This document shows, piece by piece, positions 35,801-54,900 of a stretch of 64,000 nt of DNA. Where the stretch lies: positions 1,493,001 through 1,557,000 of the forward strand of contig OY848931.1 in NCBI GenBank assembly GCA_963693285.1, in the 5' to 3' direction. Both the position numbers and the translations under genes were made by a program. Positions within the stretch are counted from its first letter, which is position 1. The number at the start of each line of letters is the position of its first letter. Under the pieces are notes generated by a model. That model was not told where the DNA came from and ran no database searches. It saw nothing but the letters and a program-made list of their open reading frames with translations. The DNA comes from Xestospongia muta (taxonomy: Eukaryota > Porifera > Demospongiae > Haplosclerida > Petrosiidae).

Positions 35801-38800
35801 CAGCCATACAAGTTGATTCATTTCGTAAACTACAACAACATAATGCAGTAGTTACCACAGAATGGAGGACACAAGATCTAGATGAAGAAGCTGTTTTAAT
35901 GTTTGAGAATATTGCAAGTAATACTGCACAGAGCCATCCTCCTCATCCTAATATTGAAACTGTTCATCCTGATAGATTAGTGACATGTAGAGACAACATA
36001 ATTGACATCAGAGATGACTATACAGAAAAGTTAGAAGAAGATAACAATGATAGTTATAGTGATGGAGAAGTGAGTATAACAGTCCAAGAAGATGCTAAAA
36101 GAATGGGAGATTTGGTTGAAGAAATAGAAGAGGAAGAGATTGATGATAACAATGTGGGATTTAAAGAAAATACCAAAACCACTAAAAGTAACAAAGGCGT
36201 TGATTCTCTCTCAAAATTTGTAGAAAGTATTCCAATCAAAAAGCGGAAGACATATGAAGAAAGATCTGGACAAACCACCAAAGACAATCATGCCATGTTA
36301 CATATCATTGATACTGGAGGACAGCCTGAGTTCCATGAAATGTTACCAGCTCTTATCACTGGTCCAGCTATCAATCTACTTGTTTTTGATCTAACAATAG
36401 ACTTGACAAGTCGTTATGAAATTACATATCGGTCATCTAGTGGTGATTCAAAACCTTACCAAACATCCCTCACTCATGAAGAGGTCATCTTTCGTTCTCT
36501 GGCTAGTATAGCTTGTTTGAGACAAAATACTATTGGATGGAGTTTTGATGAAGTACCATTGAAGGATGAGTCAGAACCTGCTGCATTCCTCATAGCTACT
36601 CACAGAGACTGTTTTCCAAATGAAGCTGAAGCTCAAGCTAAAGTGGATTCGGTCAACAACTATCTTAAATTGAAGATACAGACCAGTGGTGAACTATTTA
36701 ATGAAGATCTTGTGCGATATTCAACTCTAGATCAAGTTATTTTTGCACTTGACACAAGAAATGACCAAACAGAAATAGAAGAGTTACGTTCAATTCTTCA
36801 TCAAGTAATTGACAGAAATTTTTGTGAGTTACCTGTTCCTGCTTCTTGGTGTGCCTTTAGTCTGAAATTACGGAAGAGTAAAAAATCACTTCATCTACTA
36901 GATGCATGTTTCAAAATAGCTCAGGATTGTGGAATCAAAGATAGAGAAGACTTCAAGTCAGTTCTCTGGTTTTTACATCACAGAGTGGGTGTTATTATGT
37001 ATTATCCAGAGGTAGAGGGACTAGGAAATATTATCATCACTGACCTCCAACTTGTATTTGACAGAATTACACAACTCATCACATCATGTTTTACTTTTGA
37101 AGAGTTAGGAAGTGTCTCGTCTGAAAAAGAGTTTCGTGATAATGGCCGATTTAGTGAATCACATGTTAAGCAGCTTTCTTCCAGGAAAGGAGACCCTCTT
37201 ACACCCACCAGACTAGTATCACTATTAAAACATCTACATATTGTAGCTGGTCCTATGAAGATCAAAGTTGGTCGTAAGACTGAGAACTATTACTTTATGC
37301 CTTGTGCTCTAAAACCTGCTCCAGTTGAAGAGGAACAAAGAGATGAGTCCATTTGTCCTGCTCCTTTGACAATCTATTTTGAATGTGGATACACTCCTGT
37401 GGGTGTGTTCTGTTGTCTAGTAGTTTATCTCCTCAGTCAAACATCTAAATCAGAGTTAGAGTGGAAATTACATGATAAAATTGTCCATCATCGTAACAAG
37501 ATTACATTTATAATTAGTAAATATTATGATCGTATCACTCTTATTAGTCGAGCTACTTATCTTGAAGTGTGGGTTGACCAAAAGACTCCAAAGTTATCAT
37601 TAGATGTTCTCTGTGAACAGATTATCTCCACACTACACAGAGGTCTAGAGACAGTCACACAATCATTACACTACACTTACAAATCTCATCATTTCTTTGG
37701 TTTTATTTGTTGCTGTCCTGAGTGTCACTCAGTTCCTTCTCATCCTGCTGTAGTTGATGAAAATGATTTAGCAGCAGAGTGTGTTTTAACTCGTGAAGTG
37801 ATGCGTTTACAAGAGAGAAGACACCTGGTGTGGTCAACAAAGGTATATTCTCTCTTCCCTTGTATTCATTACATACTATGTAACACTTACTAGATATCAG
37901 AGCTCACTACTACTAGTGTATCAAGTGAAGTACTATGTACTCAATCTCAAGGTACTACTTATTAATATACTGTATAGTAGTATTGAGTATTATCTTTAAT
38001 AGAGTCCTCTAGTGTAACTGAAGTTAATGATAGTATGAATGAAGTGATCCTTACAAATACATTAGGTAAGAAACTGCTTTGTTAAAATCTTTTACATGAA
38101 TTTACTGATAACAGAGAGAAGTCTACTTAATAAGAGATCATGTGATCAATCATCATCTACTCCACCCTCCAGTAAGAGATCAACTAACAGAGATGAAGTA
38201 AACGATGAGAGTAGTAGCAGGGAATCCTCTATTAGTAGTCAGAGACAAGAGAGAAGACAACACAAGAGACAGAGAACAGATGAGGAGGATAACTCTGACT
38301 ATGATGATAATACTACTACTAGTATTACCAAACGACAGCCTCCAAGGTCACATGACATTGAATTAGAGTCACATGACCAATCAACTAGACGACGTGGTAA
38401 AGAGCCAACAGGAGGTAGACCTTATAAAAGAAAGAGTAGACCAGACAGTGTCACTACTTCACAACTACCAACAAGATCTCCTATAGTAAGTATATTATTG
38501 TCTTATGATATTTGTACATATTATAATGTACTTGTTAATATAATTATTCCACCTAGTATACTGTATGTGTCATGTGATCCTAATATTGTATCACATGTTA
38601 TATATGGTCATAGTTATATGTCTAGTTCTAATAATTTATAGGTGACTTTTGAAGTGGACAAATCAAATTAAACAATACATATTGACTGCTAACACATCAA
38701 TGAAATTTACTTTTACCATAAGGACTATAACTAGGTGTGACAAACCAAATGCTCATTTTATTACTTGAGAGAACAGTGTTGTAACTACTGACAATTTCAA

Positions 38801-41650
38801 ATATTTAATATCAATAAATCTTAACTGTTTGATGTAGTATCAACACCAATAAAACTATCTTAGAACAATTACAATCTTGTTATAAATGTTGTTAATTAAT
38901 TAAGTTTATTGCGACACATTTTATTAACTTTATTTGTTGTATATAATAACTTAGTATCTACCTTTAAACAAGTGTATATACGTCATTATTGTTATGCTCC
39001 CCCCCCCCTCTCTCTCTCTCTTATTCTTCAGAAATCATTGGATCAGCTCTTGGACCAACAACCTCCACTGATAGAGTTAGTTACCCATGCTAGAACTTCA
39101 GAGTGGTTTCAATTGGGAATACAACTTAAACTGGACAATGTTAATCTTGAAGGATGTAGTGGTGATATAAGTCGTGTGTATGACTTGTGGATTCAGGAGA
39201 AAGCTGAAACTGCAACAAGAAGAAATTTATTATCTGCTTTAAGAGCTATTAATCAAAATAACGTTGCAAAAATATATGAAGATTATCTGAAAACATTGGT
39301 TAGTTCATTCTGTTAAGACCATAATTATAATTAAAACTTCAGTTTCAAATATTCTATATATCAGTTCCTTTAGAGACAACCAATATATATATGTTAGTAT
39401 ACAATGTTAACAAGAGATATAATTATTTTGTACTACTTGGTCAAAGATAAAAACTAATCATATATACCATACCATATGTTTATTATTTTATGTATTAGTT
39501 GTTCTATTGCTATCCAAATGATATGTACACTCTATATAATATCAATGTATATAACTATTGTCAGTATATGTATAGTCATTTATAGAAAGACATGTTATAG
39601 TAAGCTGATCTAATTTTTGCTTAGCACAAAATGTATCATGTGGTGTTTTGTTTATATTTAAGTTGTACCTATTCATCAACAGTTAACATCATTCTATAAT
39701 ACAAAATGTAACAATATTAAGAAGCCACTAGTTTACAGTCAATTTATTTAGGTCAGTACTAGTGATGGTGGTGAGACTAATGTGGATCATGGTAAGTATG
39801 TATAGAGTTAATCCATTAAGTTCCTGCTACATGACTATATTATAATGTCAATTTTAAAAACCAAACAAAATTATCATCTGAAGTCACAAATAAGAACCTG
39901 GTAGTATCTCAGTTATATTCTCTGTCAAACTACCCTTTACATTGATATGGGTTTTAATAGAGATACAGTAGTGACAAACTTATTTGGTGACATAAACAAG
40001 ACCTGTTATGATGTAACTTAATATATCATAATATACTCAATGTATTTTTGTAGCCATTACAATAACTTTTGATATTTCTTCTATAGATGATAATTTTGTA
40101 AATCCATCTAATCCTGTTTATTCACATCATTCAAGCTACTCTCTTCAATCTAATCCAATCCCTTATTCAGTCTGTAATCCAACTGGTATGTTAATATTGA
40201 TAATAAGTAATGATTTATACCTGCAATGCTATGTTCTTGTTATTATCAGAATAAACATTATTTGATAAACTATAGCTTTGATATAAATAAATACAATTAC
40301 TGTTTCTTTATAATTATAATCATTAAGTTCAGACATTAATATCACAAGTATACAAGACCTTTTTATCAACAGACTACTATACCATATACACTACACTTCA
40401 ACAATCATTGCAATAATAATTGTTATTATTTCTTATAATTATAGATACAAGAGCAGTATATCCACCTTATCATGGTTATCATCCTTATCCATTGTCTGTT
40501 CATCAACTTAATCCAAACCCTGCTTATCTCCACTATCCTCCTTATCAAAGTTCTTATCATCAACCTAATCCAAATCCTGCTTATCTCCATTATCAAAGCT
40601 CTATTTCTCAACCTAATCCAAGTCCTGCGTATCTCCCTTATCCTCCTTATCGAAGCTCTTATCGTCAACCTAATCCAAACCCTGCTTGTTTCCCTTATCC
40701 TCCTTATCCAAGTTCTTATCCTCAACATAATTTGAGCCCTGCTTATTTCCCTTATCAATACTCTCATCCAGTCCATAATGTGACAGGTATGTCAATATTA
40801 ATGATTGTAATAATTTATACAAATTTTATGACTACTATCTAGAAATAGTTCATATTCCTGTACTGTAATGTAATGTAATCCTTCCACTTCTTGATTTTAT
40901 ATATATTTTGTAAAAAGTACATTTGACATTTGTTGCATGTATTATAATATAATAATGTTACTGATATACTTGAAGATTTTTTCCATTTTACCTTACTATT
41001 GCTATCCAAATGATATGTACATACTATATAATATCAAAATGTATATAACTGTTGTCAGTATATGTATAGTCATTTATAGAAAGATATGTTATAGTAATTT
41101 TTGCTTAGCACACAAAGTGTGTTGTGTGGTCCTAACATTGTTTGTGGTACAATATCTTTACTTGATATAACAATTATTACGAAAAAAATTATACCTTTTC
41201 ATTGTTAGTTAATACCTATTATTATATAGCACAAAATAATGTAACATTATCAAAAGCAGTTAGTTTACAATATAATATACTTGTTGTGGATATTCTTTTG
41301 ATAAAATAAAAACGATCCATTCATTAAGTCAGTGATAGTGCTGAGACAAAAACTACTCATTAAAAACAAAGAAAAAACTAATGAGATACGTAAACATCTA
41401 GGCCTCCCTATGTTTCAATGAATATGAGACTAACTGAGATATACTCACATACAAGCTAAAATATTTTTTATACAAGCTACATAATATACCTTGTTGATTG
41501 GACACCCACAAATTTGTTGTCATAATTACTGAATATTGAAAACACATCCTATGTTAATAACTGTGTTTGTCTCTATTAGTTATTCCATCTAGTCTCTGTC
41601 TAGATACTGCAATACATATAAATATATACTATTTTTATTTATATAGATGA
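32830..41650 (+). CDS. Roco protein 1: ankyrin repeats-ROC-COR-death domain, Pro/Tyr repeat tail
   Basis: Exons: 32830-37842, 37894-37951, 38003-38065, 38115-38485, 39032-39298, 39752-39791, 40087-40185, 40445-40786, 41580-41650; 2107 aa if all are joined. About 20 ankyrin repeats (1-920) are followed by a ROC GTPase domain with P-loop GPPGAGKST (961-969), DTGGQPE (1161-1167) and THRD (1257-1260). Then comes a COR-like region (about 1320-1600), a Ser/Arg-rich linker, a death domain (about 1836-1924; LIELVTHARTSEWFQLGIQL) and a PNPAYLHYPPYQSSY repeat tail. DAPK1 has the same ANK-ROC-COR-DD order after its kinase, and no kinase is seen here. If the donor at 39299 is skipped, a stop at 39314-39316 ends the protein five residues after the death domain. 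The last exon is the least certain. Membership in Roco is clear; a death-signalling role is inferred. Confidence 0.82.
34501..35112 (+). repeat. Three 204-bp ankyrin double-repeat copies
   Basis: Units start at 34501, 34705 and 34909, each 68 codons (two ankyrin repeats), differing by only a few bases. They carry TPLHEACTKGDFEIVKILTN and RPLHLACQSGNVDIVQHLVV. Unit 2 of the segmental duplication has no such run. Confidence 0.93.
35527..35560 (+). repeat. AGAGCT hexamer run coding ARARARARA
   Basis: CTAGAG/AGCTAG hexamers inside the Roco 1 exon insert Ala-Arg dipeptides between the ankyrin and ROC regions. The matching place in Roco 2 (about 51270-51300) has a different Lys/Arg-rich segment. 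Confidence 0.8.
39474..39615 (+). repeat. Direct repeat A flanking the Pro/Tyr tail exons
   Basis: The segment with TTGCTATCCAAATGATATGT and TATGTATAGTCATTTATAG is repeated at about 40997-41100 (repeat B). Between them lie the exons encoding the Pro/Tyr tail. Unit 2 has a single such segment (about 56862-56955). Confidence 0.8.
40466..40770 (+). repeat. Coding minisatellite, Pro/Tyr/Ser repeats in Roco 1 tail
   Basis: Five units of about 51-60 bp encode variants of NPNPAYLHYPPYQSSYHQP. The reading frame is uninterrupted and joins its neighbours in phase 1 at both ends, which supports it being an exon. Confidence 0.85.
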
Positions 41651-41945
41651 TGACTGATATTTAAGAAGTTATTTGACAAGCTCACAGAATGGATTGGTCT
41701 CAATTTTTGACATTAGAAGTTATTAAAATTAAAGAAAGGGGTTGACAATAGTAGCAGGGAATCCTCCATTATGTCCTACAAAGACCAACAAGATCTCCTA
41801 CAGTAAGTGTCTATTACTGTATGTCTATTATATTAATGTGATATTGCTAATATTGTGATACATAATACATTGTAGTTGTTATTTCTTGACCTAGACAGCA
41901 TGTACCTCATTGCCATTATAAATCTCTCTCTCTCTCTCTCTCTCC
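41651..41945 (+). other. End of unit 1 with a decayed Roco exon 4 fragment
   Basis: TAGTAGCAGGGAATCCTCCAT followed by CCAACAAGATCTCCTACAGT (about 41748-41806) matches the two ends of Roco exon 4 with the middle missing. The same remnant is at about 57590-57646. The unit then closes with a CT microsatellite that abuts unit 2. Confidence 0.65.
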
Positions 41946-42036
41946 CATGATTTGCTAAGAATGCAACAAATTACATTGGAGGTGTGGTTTGAGATGGTTG
42001 CGCGATAATTAGAGTTCTTGGAGGGAGAAGCAAGAC

Positions 42037-48851
<6,815 letters not shown>

Positions 48852-48940
48852 TTATAATTATTATTATTATTGATTTTAACTTAATGAGTATTGACGTTTG
48901 GCTCAGTAGGCGTGGTTTGGTTTTGGAACAACCTTGTTCA

Positions 48941-51900
48941 ATGGAACGATCTACAGTAGAGATTTATAATGCCTGTTCTAAAGGTGATCTAGATCTTGTT
49001 AAGAGACTTATTACACGAGGGACGTCTCCTTGGGTACGTGACGATCAAGGGAATACGCTCTTTCACTTGTGTTGCAGTTCTTACCACTGTGGATTAGACG
49101 TATTACAGTATCTCATCGCCACTTCTGAAATTGTAAGTTGTAGTGACTTATGTAATAATGAAGGTTCCACACCACTTCATTTGTCATGTGGTGCTGGAAA
49201 GAAAGAGTTTGTGGAGTTTCTAATACATGGTCATCATAATGACAATTTTGACTTTGGCCTCCCCAATTATCAAGGGGAAACTCCTCTTTATTTTGCCAGT
49301 AAAAGCGGTCATGAACACATTGTATCATTGATATGTACTAATCCTGACTATATATTGGATCCTGATGATATATATCAGTGTATTAAAGTGGCACCAAATT
49401 GGGATATAATGGCAATATTATTGAGAGCAATATCATTTAATGATTTCATGACTAGAGTACGTCAAGAAAACCACGTGTATTTAGCAAAACAAATTTTTCA
49501 AACTAGTGTCACTATTCAATGGAAAGACAGTAGTTCTCCTCTCCTTCATCAAGTAGCTAGATCAGGTGATCTAGATATAGTACAGTACCTTGTTAATGAG
49601 GTAGGATGTGATGTAAATTGTTTAGATAGTGAGGCATACACTCCTCTACATAGAGCTATTGAGTATGGTCATCTACCAATAGTTCAATATCTCCTCAGTC
49701 AACCTCAATGTAACTGTGAGACTAGAAGTAATAACTGTGGAATGTATCCATTACATCATGCTGCTGAGTTTGGTTATTTGGAAATTATCAAGGCTCTTGA
49801 TGGAAAAGATTGTGATATCAATATTAAAGATGAGAATGAGTTAACTCCATTACATTATTCATGTGGAGGTGGCCATTTATTAGTAGTAAAATTTTTAACA
49901 TCTCATCCACAATGTAATATACATGCAAAGGACAAATGGGACAGAACTCCTATTCATGCTGCAGCAGAGTGTGGTCAGTTACACATTGCTAAATTTCTCA
50001 TTGAGGACATGAATGTTGATATTAATCTAGTTGGTCATTATAGAGAAACACCTCTTTATATGGCTTGTTGGCATGGTCATTTATCACTAGTAAAGTATTT
50101 CACTTCTCAATCTCACTGTAATATTAACTTAAAGGATCAATGTGAACAAAATCCACTTCTTATAGCAGCTTGTAGAGGACACTTGGAAATAGTGAAACAT
50201 CTTGTTGATTCAAAAGGTTGTGATATCAATGTATCAGATGACAAAGGATACACTCCAATACATAATGCATGTAATAATGGTCATTTATCAGTAGTAGAAT
50301 ATCTATCTTCTAAACCACAATGTAATCTTGAAGTATTAGACAATACAGGACGTCAACCACTTCATTATGCACTTTGTCAGGGACATAAAGAAGTAGTTAT
50401 GTTGTTGAGAGAGAAGGTTAGTGTTGATGGCATACATCAATGTATCAAGTCAGCAGTAGAAGATAAAGTACCAGGATCAATGATTGAACTGTTAGTTAGA
50501 AAGATTGGCATCAAGGAATATTTAACAAAGAGACTTGAAGAAGATCAACCAACTTTCTCTATTAATGACACTGTTTTAAGAGATATCATTGAGACAGATT
50601 GTCCACTACATAAGGCTATAGAATTGGGTTGTGTAGATGTTACCGAGTATCTTGTTAATATTGGAGTATTTGATATTAACGTGTACATAGCATTTAAAGT
50701 GGATTACATGACTGTGATGTACACTCCATTACACAAAGCATGTAGAGAAGGTCACTTTGAAATTGTCAAAATACTAACTAATCACCCTCAATGTAATATT
50801 GAAGCTGAGAATAATTACAAGGAAAGACCACTTCACAAAGCATGTCAGTCTGGAAATGTAGACATTGTACAACATCTTGTGGTAGAGAAAGGCTGTGATG
50901 TTACTGCTAAAGATGAAGATAGTGGCACTCCATTACACAAAGCATGTGAAAGCGGTCACTTTGAAATTGTCAAAATACTAACTAATCACCCTCAATGTAA
51001 TATTGAAGCTGAGAATGGACAGTGTAATAGACCGCTTCATTTAGCATGTAGATTTGGAAATGTAGACATTGTACGATATCTTGTCAAAGACAAAGGCTGT
51101 GACATTACTGCTAAAGATCTTCATGGCAGTACTGCGTTACATATAGCATCTACATTTCTTCACTTTGATGTTGTTGAAATACTGATAAATTGTCCACAAT
51201 GTGATGTTGAAGCTGAGAATAATGCACATCAAACACCACTTTATTTAGCAAGTGAAAGTATATACCAAAGAGGTAAAAATAAAAGAAAGCAAAGAAACAT
51301 AATTCGACTTCTTGCAAATAAAGACTGTGATATTTCAACAATAAATAATAGAGAACTGGGTTCCACATTTTCCAGATATCTAAAAGCACTTCGTACTAGT
51401 GGAGAGGCAAAGTTATGTGTTGTCAAGTGTATCCTAACAGGACCACCACGTGCTGGTAAGAGTACTTTGAAGAAGAGATTACTCAATGAGTCTCTTACAG
51501 AACCTTCTCTTAGTACTGGTGTGGTTGATGCAGCCATACAAGTTAACTCATTTCGTAAACTACAACAACATAATGCAGTAGTTACCACAGAATGGAGGTC
51601 ACAAGATCTAGATGAAGAAGCTGTTTTAATGTTGGAGAATATTGCAAGTAATACTGCACAGAGCCATCCTCCTCATCCTAATATTGAAACTGTTCATCCT
51701 GATAGATCAGTGACATGTAGAGACAACATAATTGATCATAACGTCAGAGATGACTATGGAAATGAGTTAGGAGAAGATAGCAGTGATAGTTATAGTGATG
51801 TAGAAGTGAGTATAACAGTGCAAGAAGATGCTGAAGGAATGGGAGATGTGGTTGAAGAAATAGAAGAGGAAGAGATTGATGATAACAATGTGGGATTTAA

Positions 51901-54900
51901 AGAAAATAGCGAAACCACTAAAAGTAATGAAGGCATTAATTCTCTCTCAAAATTTGTAGAACGTATTCCAGTCAAAAGGCGGAAGACATATGAAGAAAGA
52001 TGTGGACAAACCACCAAAGACAATCATGCTATGTTACATATCATTGATACTGGAGGACAGCCTGAGTTCCATGAAATGTTACCAGCTCTTATCACTGGTC
52101 CAGCTATCAATCTACTTGTTTTTGATCTAACAATAGACTTGACAAGTCGTTATGAAATTATATATAAGTCATCTAGTGGTGATTCAAAACCTTACCAAAC
52201 ATCCCTCACTCATGAAGAGGTCATCTTTCGTTCTCTGGCTAGTATAGCTTGTTTGAGACAAAATACTATTGGATGGAGTTTTGATAAAGTACCATTGAAG
52301 GATGAGTCAGAACCTGCTGCATTCCTCATAGCTACTCACAGAGACTGTTTTCCAAATGAAGCTGAAGCTCAAGCTAAAGTGGATTCAGTCAACAACCATC
52401 TTAAACTGAAGATACAGGCCAGTGGTGAACTATTTAGTGAAGGTCTTGTACAATTTTCAACTGCAAATGAAGTTATTTTTCCTCTTGACACAAGAAATGA
52501 CCAAGAGGAAATAGAAGAGTTACGTTCTCTACTTCACAGAGTCATTTCTAAGAAGTTTCGAGAGTTACCTGTTCCTGCTTCTTGGTGTGCCTTTAGTCTA
52601 AAATTACGAAAGAGTAAAAAGCCTATTCATCTACTAGATACATGTTATAAAATGGCTCAGAATTGTGGAATCAAAGATAGAGAAGACTTCAAGTCAGTTC
52701 TCTGGTTTTTACATCACAGAGTGGGTGTTATTATGCATTATCCAGAGGTAGAGGGACTAGGAAATATTGTCATCACTGACCTCCAACTTGTATTTGACAG
52801 AATTACACAACTCATGACATCATGTTTTACTTTTAAAGAGTTAGGAAGTGCCTCATCTGAAAAAGAGTTTCGTGATAATGGCCGATTTAGTGAGTCACAT
52901 GTAAAAGAGCTTTCTTCCAGAAAAGGAGATCCTCTTACACCCACCAGACTAGTATCTCTATTAAAACATCTACATATTGTAGCTGGTCCTATGAAGATCA
53001 AAGTTGGTCATAAGACTGAGAACTATTATTTTATGCCTTGTGCTCTAAAACCTGCTCCAGTTGAAGAGGAACAAAGAGATGAGTCTATTTGTCCTGCTCC
53101 TTTGACAATCTATTTTGAATGTGGGTACATTCCTGTGGGTGTGTTCTGTTGTCTAGTAGTTTATCTCCTCAGTCAAACATCTAAATCAGAGCTAGAGTGG
53201 AAATTACATGATAAAATTGTCCATCATCGTAACAAGATTACATTTATAATTAGTAAATATTATGATCGTATCACTCTTATTAGTCGAGCTACTTTTCTTG
53301 AAGTGTGGGTTGACCAAAAGACTCCAAAGTTATCATTAGATGTTCTCTGTGAACAGATTATCTCCACACTACACAGAGGTCTAGAAACAGTCACACAATC
53401 ATTACACTACACTTACAAATCTCGTCATTTCTTTGGCTTTATTTGTTGCTGTCCTGAGTGTCACTTGTATCCTCCTCATCTTGCTGTAGTTGATGTAAAT
53501 GATTTAGCAGCAGAGTGTGTTTTAACTCGTGAAGTGATGCATTTACAAGAGAGAAGACACCTGGTGTGGTCAACAAAGGTACATTCTCTCTTCCCTTGTA
53601 TTCATTACATACTATGTAACACTTACTAGATATCAGAGCTCACTACTACTAGTGTATCAAGTGAACTACTATGTACTCAATCTCAAGGTACTACTTATTA
53701 ATATACTGTATAGTAGTATTGAGTATTATCTTTAATAGAGTCCTCTAGTGTAACTGAAGTTAATGACAGTATGAATGAAGCAGTCTTTACAAATACATTA
53801 GGTAAGAAACTGCTTTGTTAAAAGCTTTTACATGAGTTTACTGATAACAGAGAGAAGTCTACTTAAGAAGAGATCATGTAATCAATCATCATCTACTCCA
53901 CCCTCCAGTAAGAGATCAACTAACAGAGATGAAGTAAATGATGAGAGTAGTAGCAGGGAATCCTCCATTAGTAGTCAGAGACAAGAGAGAAGACAACACA
54001 AGAGACAGAGAACAGATGAGGAGGATAACTCTGACTATGATGATAATACTACTACTAGTATTACCAAACGACAACCTCCAAGGTCACATGACATTGAATT
54101 GGAGTCACGTGACCAATCAACTAGACCACGTGGTAAGGAGCCAGCAGGAGGTAGACCTTATAAAAGAAAAAGGAGACCAGACAGTGTCACTACTTCACAA
54201 ATACCAACAAGATCTCCTATAGTAAGTATATTAATGTCTTATGATATTTGTACATATTATAATGTACTTGTTAATATAATTATTCCACCTAGTATACTAT
54301 ATATGTCATGTGATCCTAATATTGTATCACATGTTATATATGGTCATAGTTATGTGTCTAGTTCTAATAATTTATAAGTGACTTTTGAAGTGGACAAATC
54401 AAATTAAACAATACATATTGACTGCTAACACATTAAATGAATATAATCATTTAATTTATTTTTACCACAAGTACTATAACTGATGTGACAAACCAAATTG
54501 TCATTTTATAACTTGAGAGAACAGTGTTGTAACTACTGACAACTTTCAAATATTCAATATCAATGAAATGTTAACTGTTTGATGTAGTATTAATACCACT
54601 AAAACTATCTTAGAACAATTACAATCTTGTTATAAATGTTGTTAGTTAATTAAAAGTTTGTTTCTACACATTTTATTAACTTTATTTGTTGTATATAATA
54701 ACTTAGTAACTATCTACCTTTAAACAGGTGTATATACATCATTATTGTTATGCTCCCTCCCCCCCCACTCTCTCTCTCCTTCTTTAGAAATCATGGGATC
54801 AGCTCTTGGATGAACAACCTTCACTGATAGAGTTAATTACCTATGCTAAAACTTCAGAGTGGTTTCAATTAGGAATACAACTTAAACTGAACAATGTTAA

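Noticed and set aside
40426..40776. Antisense 116-codon frame rich in RxIRRI
   Set aside because: Shadow of the Pro/Tyr repeat exon. The plus frame has matching splice phases on both sides.
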